From: CAZNFR01 sp964572225
GTDB lineage: Bacteria; Bacteroidota; Bacteroidia; Bacteroidales; GCA-2748055
DNA length: 27,246 nt
Reading direction: 5' to 3'
NCBI GenBank assembly: GCA_964572225.1
Contig: CAZNFR010000047.1
Location: 1-27,246, forward strand
Part shown: one piece after another, positions 10,201 through 17,448 of the stretch
Layout of the letters: each line of letters starts with the position of its first letter
Numbering within the stretch: the stretch's first letter is position 1
Notes under the pieces: generated by a model
What the model saw: only the letters and a program-made list of their open reading frames with translations
What the model was told of the DNA's origin: nothing
The model's database searches: none
Program-made: the position numbers and the translations under genes

Positions 10201-11446
10201 TACTGCTTAGGGAGCTGTTATCCGAAGGTTCATGTTTGAAGGGTCTGAATTGTCTGGTTTCCGGATCAAAACGGTTGAGTCCGCCACCGTCGGTTCCGAT
10301 CCAGATGCTTCCGGCTTTGTCCTCCCCAAAGGAGAGTACGGCTGGATGGCTCAGGCTTCGTGGATTATTCTCCTCCTGGGTAAAATGGAGGAAGGGTTTT
10401 TTGTTGGGATCCATGATATTGATCCCCCCTCCAAAGGTTCCGATCCAAATGATCTCGTTGGGATCCTTGAAAAAGGTGTATACCGCATTGCTTGACAGAG
10501 AAAAAGGTTCACCGATATCAAAGGTATAATGTGAAAATGTTTCGGTTTTTTTATCAAAAATATTAATCCCGCCCCCGTCGGTGGCAAACCACAACCGGCC
10601 CGACTGGTCCTGCAGCACATCCTTCACAATATTGTTGGAGAGGGAATTCTCTCCTGGCTCATAGAGGTAATGAATTAATTTCCAGCTTGCGGGATCAATG
10701 CGAAAAATTCCCTGCTGTTCGGTACAAACCCATAACTCCCCTTCCTTGTCCTCGAAGATGGTTTTCACGAAAGAATTTCTGGCCGGCTCGTCCCTGGTGA
10801 AAGATTTAAACTCCGAAATACGGCGATCAGTATCGTAGAGGATGATCCCGGTTCTGCCCGTGGCAATCCAGAAATTTCCCCGGCTGTCCTCATAAATGTC
10901 CGATACCAACAGATCCAGCTTCTTTTCTTCGGCGGTATTTCCTGCATTGAGAGGGACAGGGTTAAAAGTCCGTGTTTTTTCATCCAGCAGAAAGAGTCCG
11001 TTGCCATAGCTTCCCACCCATACCCGTTGTTGGGTGTCTTCGTAAATCGCCTTTACAAAGGTATTCTGTTCCTGGTTATCCAAAGGAAGCAGGGGATACC
11101 GTTGAAAATTAAAATTCTCACGGTCAAAAAGGTTCAGTCCGTTGCGGGTACCGATCCACAGTCTCCCGCGACTATCCTCAAAGATTCTGGTGATCCGGTT
11201 CCCAGAGATGGAAAGAGAATCGTAAATGTTGGATTTGAAAACCGTAAAACGATAACCATCGTACAGGTTGAGTCCGTCGGATGTTCCAAACCACATCAGA
11301 CCCTTGTGATCCTGAATAATGGAAGTTACGGTATTGTGCGAGAGCCCGTTTTCAATGGAAAGATGCTCAAAAACCGGTTGAGGGGACCGGGCCGCCAGTC
11401 CTGCAGGGATTGTCAGGAGCAACAGGTATAGAAAGCAGCTTCTCAT
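7247..11446 (-). CDS. Hybrid two-component system sensor/regulator (HTCS, AraC output)
   Basis: A one-protein signalling system of 1399 residues, the typical length for the family. A signal peptide (MRSCFLYLLLLTIPAGLAA) leads to a periplasmic sensor of many Reg_prop beta-propeller repeats (units like GLMWFGTSDGLNLYD and GRLWIGTRNGLNLF) up to about residue 680. A Y_Y_Y domain (YEFIMEGFEDEWNRVG) follows, then one membrane helix at ~801-820. Inside are a HisKA domain with the phosphorylated His at 859 (NISHEFRTPL), a HATPase (N box LLSNAFKFTPEGG, DNGPGIP, GTGIGLSLAK), a receiver with Asp1196 (SDIMMPEMDG), and a C-terminal AraC DNA-binding domain (~1300-1395). HTCS proteins sense oligosaccharides and activate neighbouring polysaccharide genes; the beta-helix operon just downstream on the same strand is the natural target. 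No SusC/SusD pair is present in the window. All catalytic motifs look intact. Confidence 0.97.
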   Translation of the reverse strand: MRSCFLYLLLLTIPAGLAARSPQPVFEHLSIENGLSHNTVTSIIQDHKGLMWFGTSDGLNLYDGYRFTVFKSNIYDSLSISGNRITRIFEDSRGRLWIGTRNGLNLFDRENFNFQRYPLLPLDNQEQNTFVKAIYEDTQQRVWVGSYGNGLFLLDEKTRTFNPVPLNAGNTAEEKKLDLLVSDIYEDSRGNFWIATGRTGIILYDTDRRISEFKSFTRDEPARNSFVKTIFEDKEGELWVCTEQQGIFRIDPASWKLIHYLYEPGENSLSNNIVKDVLQDQSGRLWFATDGGGINIFDKKTETFSHYTFDIGEPFSLSSNAVYTFFKDPNEIIWIGTFGGGINIMDPNKKPFLHFTQEENNPRSLSHPAVLSFGEDKAGSIWIGTDGGGLNRFDPETRQFRPFKHEPSDNSSLSSNAVTSIHIDSGNRIWVGTFAGGLNRFDPLTGKFTRYRHNPDDAQSLINDNVWVIEELDEERLLVGTLAGLDVFNPLTSEFSHHLITSESEKTVNNRILDLMVVSEKEIWVGSNGLWKLNLISGVMKSVPLIIGKDTLSWNFDVREIFRDSRNQIWIGTEGGGLLKYLPAEKAFRLNTMEEGLPNNAIHEIQEDSQGYLWISTNGGLARLDTETGVFRNYDASDGLQSSQFSYSASLHTRGGLMLFGGVNGFNLFAPGEIKDNPFQPPVLFTDFRLFNREVGLNTESSPLKAHISMTDEITLKHNQSVISFEFAALNYTSTGKNQYEFIMEGFEDEWNRVGNQRTATYTNLDPGEYVFRVRASNNDGVWNTEGASLNLTVLPPFWETKFAFVLYGIIILLMLFSYRQYSINRAHMKNEIRIKEMEKKQIENVNQMKMQFFTNISHEFRTPLTLILAPLQKLATRDDLDQQVTRLHSIMYRNANRLLRLINQLMDLRKIEKGSMDLRVSENDIVSYVKDIMMAFNNQASDKTILYSFESDLSFLKIWFDADKLDKIIYNLLSNAFKFTPEGGKITLRIRVKSPEEVQKMGRKTFRRKTSRLPENLNNGYVEITVKDNGPGIPVEKVDKIFDRFYQIPLKESYRQQGTGIGLSLAKDLAILHQGDLTASSVPGKGSKFKVYLPLDSGCYTPEQKDESIRTLHPDPSEVQNVIDEKYEVINQNLESETGEADTFKASILIVEDNRDVRNFIRISLEPIYHILEAENGKEGMEMAFREIPDLIISDIMMPEMDGIEMAGNIHADKRTSHIPLIFLTAKTNETSRIEGLETGVEDYIPKPFNPRELALKVKNIINRRKMLAENLRQKLILEPSSPEIESSDERFTRQAMEIVENHISDPEFDVQEFVREMGMSRSVLYRKLRSVTNQSANEFINSIRLKRAAQLLAANSYNVSEVSYMVGFNDPQYFSKCFRKQYNLTPSQYAAQNKVSD

Positions 11447-11466
11447 TGGTTGGTTTCAGTGAACAA

Positions 11467-11474
11467 CAAAGGTA
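11467..11474 (-). promoter_or_regulatory. Bacteroidota-type -7 element for the HTCS gene
   Basis: Read on the minus strand the sequence is TACCTTTG, a full match to the Bacteroidota -7 consensus TAnnTTTG. It lies about 20 nt before the HTCS ATG, implying a short leader. A good -33 TTTG at the usual distance is lacking; a TTTA lies 24 nt further upstream. Confidence 0.5.
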
Positions 11475-11574
11475 TTAATTTTTACAGCATGCATTTGTTA
11501 AAGGAGGGTAAAACATCATAAACATATTGTTTAGCCGTTTACATAAGATATCTTCATTTGTCTAAAGATATTCT

Positions 11575-11582
11575 TATTTTTG
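11575..11582 (+). promoter_or_regulatory. Bacteroidota-type -7 element for the AlbA_2 gene
   Basis: The sequence TATTTTTG matches the -7 consensus TAnnTTTG and lies about 37 nt before the TTG start of the plus-strand gene. The nearest TTTG upstream (11557-11560) is only 14 nt away, shorter than normal, so the -33 box is uncertain. With the minus-strand element this makes the 173-nt gap a divergent promoter region. Confidence 0.35.
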
Positions 11583-11619
11583 CGGGATTGAATGAATACC
11601 CCGATAAAATCAGTGTATT

Positions 11620-12255
11620 TTGAGCAGGTATATCTACAATTTGATTGACGAAGGGGAGCACCTTAATCAGGATTTTAAGTTCGAGATAAGCGATGCCCGG
11701 AAAATTGCACGGACCCTTTCAGCCTTTTCCAACACTTCGGGTGGCAAGTTGCTGATCGGGGTGAAGGATAACGGGCGAATCGCTGGAATACGCTCCGAAG
11801 AGGAATATTACATGCTCGATGCGGCCGCAACCCTTTACTGCAAGCCCGAAATTGTACTTAACTACAAAAAATGGGACCTGGAAGGGAAAACCATTCTTGA
11901 GGTCGATGTCCCTGAAGGTCAAAACAAACCTTATTATTGCAAAACAGAGGATAACCAATGGAAGGCTTTCATCCGGATCCATGATGAGAATCACCTTGCT
12001 AATGTGGTACAGCTCAATGTCTGGAAATACGAGAAAAAGGAAAGAGGGGTTTACCTTCAGTATACCGAAACCGAAGAGCAGTTAATGCACTATCTCAGGA
12101 ACCATAATGGTATTAGCCTGGAGGACTTTTGCACACTGGCTGCCATTAACCGAAAGAAAGCCACCACCATATTAAGCAAGCTGGCAGGATTCGGGCTCAT
12201 TCGTATTGATTACCGGGGAACGGAAGCGGTCTATCTGATCGAACCGGGGAGCTAA
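11620..12255 (+). CDS. AlbA_2 / Schlafen-type nucleic-acid-binding protein with C-terminal winged helix
   Basis: A 211-residue protein. Residues ~10-125 match the AlbA_2 (Schlafen AlbA_2, formerly divergent AAA-4) domain: EGEHLNQDFKF, then KIARTLSAFSNTSGGKLLIG, VKDNGRIAGI and the late VVQLNVW region. The C-terminal ~70 residues look like a winged helix (SLEDFCTLAAINRKKATTIL, then LAGFGLIRIDYRG). Such proteins are usually annotated as putative transcription regulators or ATP-binding proteins; the exact role is not known. The start is a TTG at 11620: an in-frame TAA at 11605-11607 rules out an upstream ATG, and homologues I recall begin at about this point (xxRYIxNLIDEGEH). It is divergent from the HTCS gene, and its stop overlaps the stop of the convergent next gene by 4 nt. 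Confidence 0.85.
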   Translation: MSRYIYNLIDEGEHLNQDFKFEISDARKIARTLSAFSNTSGGKLLIGVKDNGRIAGIRSEEEYYMLDAAATLYCKPEIVLNYKKWDLEGKTILEVDVPEGQNKPYYCKTEDNQWKAFIRIHDENHLANVVQLNVWKYEKKERGVYLQYTETEEQLMHYLRNHNGISLEDFCTLAAINRKKATTILSKLAGFGLIRIDYRGTEAVYLIEPGS

Positions 12256-12941
12256 TCGAGACGGGTGAGCAGGGAATACCCCATCAGTTTTCCGTTCTTG
12301 TTGTAACTTTCGGTTTTGACCACCCCGGCACCTTCGGAGACCCACTCCATGGAACTGGTGGTAACATTCACCAGCCTGGTTTTGGAAAGCAGGTCGTAGC
12401 TAAGTTTATAACAATCGAAAGAACCCGCGGGTGTGGTAAGCGTTTCGCGGGCAACCACTTTCCGGTTGGTGATCTCCACATTCATGTTGATCATATTTAT
12501 TCCGTTGCTGCTTGCGGTGATCTGCATGTTCGCATCCGGCAACTCATCGCCCACATTCATCTTGGAAGGAAATACCAGCTGGTCACCCTCCATTTCAATC
12601 TCCATCGACTGGTAGGCGGCCAGTACCTCGGAAAGGTATTCGGACATATCGATTTTAAACACCCCGTCCTCGCAGAATAGTTCCATGGTTGTTTGGGAAA
12701 GGGGCTGGTCCTTATCATCGACCACACTGGTCTCCACAACCAGTTGAACATTTTTCCCTTCTACCTTTTTTTCCAATATCTTCTGAAGGGTCTTTCCCGT
12801 TACTTTATCCTTTTTGTCATAATTAGTCATTTCCCTTACGGTCCCTTCCTCATCGGGAAAATAGATTCTGCAATCCTGAGCTGATGCGGCAAAGAAGGAG
12901 ATACTCAAGGCGAGAGAGATCAAAATTGAAAGAAGTCTCAT
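12252..12941 (-). CDS. Exported DUF3108/TapB-like protein
   Basis: A 229-residue exported protein with a clear signal peptide (MRLLSILISLALSISFFAASAQ). The mature part is predicted to be beta-rich, with features of the DUF3108/TapB-like families: YFPDEEGTVREMTNYDKKDK near the start, a middle segment VFPSKMNVGDELPDANM, and the late TTPAGSFDCYKLSYDL and EWVSEGAGVVKTESYNKNGK. Function in these families is unknown, and a lipid- or envelope-related beta-barrel or clam-like fold has been suggested. The stop codon (CTA on plus, 12252-12254) overlaps the TAA of the convergent plus-strand gene. There are 70 nt between this gene's start and the nitroreductase stop, so the two minus-strand genes may be cotranscribed; no terminator was seen between them. 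Confidence 0.8.
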   Translation of the reverse strand: MRLLSILISLALSISFFAASAQDCRIYFPDEEGTVREMTNYDKKDKVTGKTLQKILEKKVEGKNVQLVVETSVVDDKDQPLSQTTMELFCEDGVFKIDMSEYLSEVLAAYQSMEIEMEGDQLVFPSKMNVGDELPDANMQITASSNGINMINMNVEITNRKVVARETLTTPAGSFDCYKLSYDLLSKTRLVNVTTSSMEWVSEGAGVVKTESYNKNGKLMGYSLLTRLD

Positions 12942-13011
12942 AATTTGGATTTTAAATGGGTTATACTAACAATGTTATTAGAGCAAACGCTTCAAGAGCA
13001 CTTTTGGTTCC

Positions 13012-13629
13012 TCAGGAAAGTACTTTCAGTTTTTCCCCCAGATTTTCTTTGGCCTTGGGGGTGAAATCCTTCGAAGGTTTCCCCATGGCAATAAAGCTCA
13101 GTAGCCGGGTTTCACCGGAAACCCCCATAAGGTTTTCAAGCTCATCTCTGGCAACCAGCGGACCGCTTAACCAGCAACCTCCGTATCCCATTTCGACCGC
13201 GGTAAGGAGGATGTTCTGTATGCATGCACCCGTTCCCTGTATGTCGGGGTAGTTCCGCAGGCGGTTGATCTCATCGTGACTTACGGTAGTACCCCTTTCT
13301 AGCACGGACTCGTATTTATCGAGCAAAACGGCTACGAGGGCAGGGGCATTGGTAAAAAAGGTAGAGAACCATTCAACCTGTTTTTTTACATTGCTGGTTA
13401 CATCCGAATCCTTGAATGGGAACTCGTGGTATTTTTCAGAGATGATCTCTGCCATTTTTTTTAACAGTTCCTTATTGGTGATAAGGATAAAACTCCAGGG
13501 CTGAAAGTTGTTTACACTTGGGGCCAGTCCTGCTCTTCTGACCATTTCACGTATATCATCCACCGGGATTTCATCGGGTAAAAAACTACGTACACTGGTT
13601 CTTTTTTCGATTGCATCTTTTAGTTCCAT
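13012..13629 (-). CDS. Nitroreductase family protein (FMN-dependent oxidoreductase)
   Basis: A 205-residue cytoplasmic flavoprotein of the NfsB/FRase I-like nitroreductase superfamily, full length for the family. The N-terminus has the FMN phosphate-binding motif (EKRTSVRSFLPDEIP). It is followed by AGLAPSVNNFQPWSFILITN, the usual FMN-contacting loop. The later stretch GTGACIQNILLTAVEMGYGGCWLSG and the C-terminal LLSFIAMGKPSKDF are also characteristic. These enzymes reduce nitro compounds, quinones or related substrates with NAD(P)H; the natural substrate cannot be told. Transcribed divergently from the CheR operon; the 165-nt gap holds the latter's promoter. Confidence 0.93.
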   Translation of the reverse strand: MELKDAIEKRTSVRSFLPDEIPVDDIREMVRRAGLAPSVNNFQPWSFILITNKELLKKMAEIISEKYHEFPFKDSDVTSNVKKQVEWFSTFFTNAPALVAVLLDKYESVLERGTTVSHDEINRLRNYPDIQGTGACIQNILLTAVEMGYGGCWLSGPLVARDELENLMGVSGETRLLSFIAMGKPSKDFTPKAKENLGEKLKVLS

Positions 13630-13739
13630 ATCTGGTTCTTTAATGAGATTTTTGTGTAAGAAAATTTGGACTCAAGATACAAAAAATTAACTGCTTCGAA
13701 TAGTGTTCATATCTTTAGGGAAGGTAAAGGATTATTTTC

Positions 13740-13747
13740 TAACTTTG
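13740..13747 (+). promoter_or_regulatory. Bacteroidota-type -7 element for the CheR-Sia-ABC operon
   Basis: TAACTTTG is a full match to TAnnTTTG. A TTTA at 13714-13717, 22 nt upstream, is a weak -33 candidate. Transcription would begin at about 13754, some 40 nt before the chosen CheR start, which argues against longer translation starts such as 13666. Confidence 0.45.
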
Positions 13748-13794
13748 GAAGGCAAGCTTTATCCCTGCCGGAACCCTCTGTAATATTCTATGCA

Positions 13795-14643
13795 ATGATG
13801 GAAGCACAGAATGATGTACTGGATGTATTTCTGGAGACGATCAGTGAAAGATCGAATTACGACTTCCGGGAATACTCTGTAAATTCCCTTACCCGCAGGC
13901 TCAATAAGATTCTCAGCGACTTTCACATTAGTGTAAATGAGATGAAGGACAGGATCCTGAGCGATCCTGATTTTCTGGAGGATGTGATTAAAAGGATCAC
14001 GGTCAATACCACCGAACTATTCAGAGACCCTGAAGTTTGGATATATCTTTATGAGTCGGTTCTCCCCACTTTTGGGGAGCTGAAAAGCATTTCTGTCTGG
14101 CATCCTGGTTGTTCAACCGGTCAGGAGGTTTATTCCATGATGATCCTTCTTAATGAACTGAACATGCTTGAACGTTCCCGTATCCATGCTTCCGATCTGA
14201 ATACTGATGTTCTGGAGATTGCCAGTAAAGGGGAGTTTAAATACCGGTTCAACAAGGAATTTCTCATTCAATTCGAAAAGGTAGTAAATCCCCCGGAGAG
14301 CAAAAGTCCTGTCAAATACGAAAAATACTTCAGCATAAATGAGAAAGAGGATATGATTAAAATGAAACCTTTTCTTACTTCCAAACCTATATACAGGAAG
14401 ATGGACCTGGTTAAGGATCCGAATTTGTTCAGATCCCGGTATGATCTGATCATTTGCAGAAATGTGATCATCTATTTCAATTATGAGCTTCAGAATAAGG
14501 TTTTTAGGTTATTCCACGAAAATCTCAATGATAACGGGTTCCTTTTGCTGGGTTTGCATGAAAGTATCATCGGTCCCTACACTTCATTGTTTAACAAAAA
14601 AGGATTTGTCTATGTAAGGAACCAGAACCAGGGTTCTGCCTGA
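13795..14643 (+). CDS. cheR: CheR-type protein-glutamate methyltransferase
   Basis: SAM-dependent methyltransferase of the CheR family, 282 residues, about normal size. The N-terminal all-helical domain (~5-75) ends in the family motif TELFRD (73-78). The SAM-binding fold shows WHPGCSTGQEVYS (103-114), HASDLNTDVLEIA (131-143) and the late ICRNVIIYF (220-228) with LLLGLHES. All key motifs are intact, so it should be active. Classical CheR methylates glutamates on chemoreceptors, but no receptor, CheA or CheW gene is in this window, so the target is open; the membrane GAF proteins downstream are candidates. I chose the start at the double ATG (13795/13798), not the upstream ATG at 13666: the upstream part lies over the promoter and does not look like CheR. 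First gene of the plus-strand operon. Confidence 0.93.
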   Translation: MMEAQNDVLDVFLETISERSNYDFREYSVNSLTRRLNKILSDFHISVNEMKDRILSDPDFLEDVIKRITVNTTELFRDPEVWIYLYESVLPTFGELKSISVWHPGCSTGQEVYSMMILLNELNMLERSRIHASDLNTDVLEIASKGEFKYRFNKEFLIQFEKVVNPPESKSPVKYEKYFSINEKEDMIKMKPFLTSKPIYRKMDLVKDPNLFRSRYDLIICRNVIIYFNYELQNKVFRLFHENLNDNGFLLLGLHESIIGPYTSLFNKKGFVYVRNQNQGSA

Positions 14644-14685
14644 ACGAGTGTGACCGGGAGGAAAATCAAAACGAATAATTGCTGC

Positions 14686-16614
14686 ATGAAGCTAAAAAAA
14701 TCATTGGCCCTCCAGCTTAGTATTTTTATCATGATCCTGATGATAGCGGGATCTCTCTTGTTCTTCAGTTCCGGATCCCGGCTTAATGGATGGGATTATC
14801 CCTGGCTGATCCTGGGGGTTTTCGGACTGCTTGCGGCGCTTTTCACACTGGTATTTCTTCGTTGGTTTAACGGACTTGAGCAGATTGGGGCGGAGTTGGA
14901 GAATCTGATCTCCGGGAGGAAAGATCCTGTCCCTCCCGGGTCTTCCGGGCCGGAAGTCCGCCAGGTCCTTGAGCTTACCCAGGAGCTGGGTTCGGATCTC
15001 AAAAGGAAAGCAGTTTTTGCAGGAAAACTCAGAAAGGATGCCGGGAATACAGGAGAACTGTTTTCGGGTACGGATCCCCTGGGAATTGAACTTGGAGAAG
15101 TGGCATCCTATATCCGCAACATGGAAAGGGAGCAGTCGGCCCTGAAGGAAGAGCAGCAAAAACGGATCTGGCACAATGAGGGGCTGGCTCATTTCGGGGA
15201 TATTCTCCGGTCGGAAAGGGATAAAGTGGATGAATTGTCCTACCGGATCCTGAAAGAGCTGATCTCTTACATGAAGGCAATACAGGGTAGTATTTACATT
15301 CTCAGGGAGGAAAACGGAAAGGAAGCCTGCCTGGAAAGGGTTGCAACCTACGCCTGGGAAAGAAGAAAATTCGTGAATGACCGTATCCTGCCGGGCGAGG
15401 GGCTGGCGGGAACCTGTCTGATCGAGAAAGAAACCATATACCTTACCGATATACCCGAAGATTATTTGACCATACGATCGGGGCTCGGAGAATCCCGCCC
15501 TTCAGCCATTATTATTCTTCCTCTCAAGGCAGGGGAAGAGGTGCCGGGAATCCTTGAGCTTGCCTCTTTTAATACCCTCGAGGATCATGAAATCCGGTTT
15601 CTTGAGGAACTGGCAGAGAGTATGGCGGTAAGCTTCGAATCGGTGCTGATCAACGAAAAGACCAGACAGACTCTCGAAGAATCGAAGAAAGAAGTTGAGC
15701 AACTCAGGAGAGAGTATGAGGATATGCAGCTGAAACTGACCCTGGTTGAGGAAAGTGAAAAAAATGGACGACAGCTTAATGAGGAGCTTCTGACCATAAA
15801 TACGGCTTTTCAGGATTCTCTGATTGTATCTGAATTTTCTCCGAACGGCAGGTATGTAAGGATCAATGAGAACTATGCCGAAATTTTTGAGCTTAAGGAG
15901 GAGCAAATTGGCGGTAAGCATCACAGCGAGATGGTGGCAGCCGACCGGCATTCCGATGCATACAAGGAATTCTGGAAAGACCTGAGGAACGGGAAAAAGC
16001 TGGAAACCGAAAGTAAATATGAACTGTTCAGCGGAAAGACCCTTTGGCTGAGTGAAAGTTATCATCCGGTGCGGGATCCGGAAGGTAAGATATCGAAAAT
16101 CCTGTGCATAGCCCGGGATATTACCGGTAAAGTCGCATCCAGGGAAGCCTTTGAGAAACAGGCCCTGGAGCTAAGGCAAAAAAGCAGGGAGATGGAATCC
16201 CTGATGGAGGCCGTCGATACCGGGATTATCAAGTGTGAATTTGATCCTGAGGGTATACTGCTTACCGTGAATGAAAACTATTGTAATGTCACAGGCTACA
16301 CGAAAAAGGAACTAACCGGCAAGAGCGTGCAGATCTTTCTGAAAGAGATGGAGAAAGAGCAGTTTAATACCCTGCTTCCCGAGCTTGTGAAGGGTAAACA
16401 CTGGAAGGGCCTGATGCGACGGACCCGGCCCACAGGGGAGGAATTATGGCTTATGACCAGCCTTGCTCCGGTGGAGGACGACGAAGGAAGGGTGTTTAAA
16501 ATTATTTTACTGGCACAGGATGTGACTGAAAACCGGCTTAAATACCAGATGCTGGAAGATGCAAACCGGGAAATTGACCGGTTAACGAATCATATCAACA
16601 GAAAGGAAGAGTGA
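14686..16614 (+). CDS. Membrane GAF-PAS-PAS sensor protein without output domain
   Basis: A 642-residue protein from the ATG at 14686; the frame is open to a GTG at 14650, but the later start puts a lysine cluster right before the first membrane helix. Two helices (~9-28 and ~38-59) flank a very short loop, so there is almost no extracellular sensor. A HAMP-like linker follows, then a GAF domain (~182-320, with GEGLAGTC and IPEDYLTIRSGLG), a coiled coil (~325-370) and two PAS domains (~375-490, with RYVRINENYAEIFELKEEQI, and ~500-620, with VNENYCNVTGYTKKELTGKS). Each PAS ends in a PAC-like LCIARDITGK or ILLAQDVTEN. The protein then stops after a short helix. There is no kinase, cyclase or phosphatase domain, so it must act by contact with a partner. 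The GAF and coiled-coil region closely resembles that of the phosphatase encoded downstream. Confidence 0.88.
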   Translation: MKLKKSLALQLSIFIMILMIAGSLLFFSSGSRLNGWDYPWLILGVFGLLAALFTLVFLRWFNGLEQIGAELENLISGRKDPVPPGSSGPEVRQVLELTQELGSDLKRKAVFAGKLRKDAGNTGELFSGTDPLGIELGEVASYIRNMEREQSALKEEQQKRIWHNEGLAHFGDILRSERDKVDELSYRILKELISYMKAIQGSIYILREENGKEACLERVATYAWERRKFVNDRILPGEGLAGTCLIEKETIYLTDIPEDYLTIRSGLGESRPSAIIILPLKAGEEVPGILELASFNTLEDHEIRFLEELAESMAVSFESVLINEKTRQTLEESKKEVEQLRREYEDMQLKLTLVEESEKNGRQLNEELLTINTAFQDSLIVSEFSPNGRYVRINENYAEIFELKEEQIGGKHHSEMVAADRHSDAYKEFWKDLRNGKKLETESKYELFSGKTLWLSESYHPVRDPEGKISKILCIARDITGKVASREAFEKQALELRQKSREMESLMEAVDTGIIKCEFDPEGILLTVNENYCNVTGYTKKELTGKSVQIFLKEMEKEQFNTLLPELVKGKHWKGLMRRTRPTGEELWLMTSLAPVEDDEGRVFKIILLAQDVTENRLKYQMLEDANREIDRLTNHINRKEE

Positions 16615-16617
16615 AAA

Positions 16618-17448
16618 ATGCCCCGGACCAGCATAGCCCATACCCGGAACATCATTCAGGCCGTGAAGGATAAGTACGGCTATGATTTCAGCATGTACTC
16701 CCTCACCTCCCTGAGGTATAAGCTTGACAGGATCATTTCCGGAAGCTTTGTGAATTACCCAGATCTTCTCGTAAAACAGATTGTCGAAAACGAGGGTTTT
16801 TTTGATGAATTTCTATACCGCATCACCGCTTCAGAGTCTTCCCTCTTCAGGGACAGGGAAGTATGGACCCTGATGGGAACCGTCTATCTTGGATATCTTT
16901 TCCGGAATTTTGACCTGCCCCAAATATGGATAGGAGATGCTTCCTTTGGTGCGGATCTTCAGTCCTTTTTGCTTTTAATGGAAAGGTATTTTCCTGAAAG
17001 AGACCTGAAGGTATATTTTTCCTGGATGTCGGAAAAATACAGGGATATCCTTCGGAAACGAAGCCTCAGGGACGGGATTATCACAGCCAGCCGTGAAAAT
17101 TTCGCGGAGGTAATGAAAACCGATGATATCGGGAAGTATTATGAGACCAGAAACAAAACCTGGATTTTGCCCGAGAGGATCTGGAAGAATACCCTGGATT
17201 TTCGTGAATACCCCGATCAGAGCAGAATACCCCAGAAATTTCACCTCATTATTTATCGTAACCGGCTGCTGGGATTTTCTTCCGATTATCAAAACCTGAT
17301 ACTGGATAATATCGTAAATGCAATGCATCCAGGGGGAATCCTCATTCTTGGTTACAGGGAGAATATCGACGACTATCTTGAATCCTCTCCAATCCTTGAG
17401 GTTGCCGACGGATCTGAGAATATTTATAAAAAGAAGAGTATTGAATAA
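16618..17448 (+). CDS. Degenerate CheR-like protein, probably catalytically inactive
   Basis: A 276-residue protein with the overall layout of CheR but broken active-site motifs. The N-terminal helical domain is recognisable (DKYGYDFSMYSLTSLRYKLD, then FLYRITASESSLFRDREVW, motif 74-79). Where CheR has the SAM-binding GCSTGQE, this protein has GDASFGADLQ (106-115). Where CheR has CRNVIIYF, it has YRNRLLGF (213-220). The late GGILILGYRE (239-248) keeps the fold signature. The loss of the glycine-rich loop and its acidic residue suggests it no longer binds SAM normally and instead acts as a scaffold or decoy. It begins 3 nt after the preceding stop, and its own stop overlaps the CheB start. It is probably an old duplicate of the CheR gene at the head of the operon. 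Confidence 0.8.
   Translation: MPRTSIAHTRNIIQAVKDKYGYDFSMYSLTSLRYKLDRIISGSFVNYPDLLVKQIVENEGFFDEFLYRITASESSLFRDREVWTLMGTVYLGYLFRNFDLPQIWIGDASFGADLQSFLLLMERYFPERDLKVYFSWMSEKYRDILRKRSLRDGIITASRENFAEVMKTDDIGKYYETRNKTWILPERIWKNTLDFREYPDQSRIPQKFHLIIYRNRLLGFSSDYQNLILDNIVNAMHPGGILILGYRENIDDYLESSPILEVADGSENIYKKKSIE

Noticed and set aside
7247..11446. Possible DNA tandem repeats in the HTCS gene
   Set aside because: The repetition is at the protein level (Reg_prop propeller units) and the DNA copies have diverged; it is a normal feature of the family.
13666..13794. N-terminal extension of CheR by 43 residues
   Set aside because: It covers a TAACTTTG promoter element and does not resemble the CheR N-terminus, which begins at the double ATG.
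15502..16065. 187-codon minus-strand frame in the GAF-PAS gene
   Set aside because: Antisense to clear GAF, coiled-coil and PAS sequence; no supporting context.
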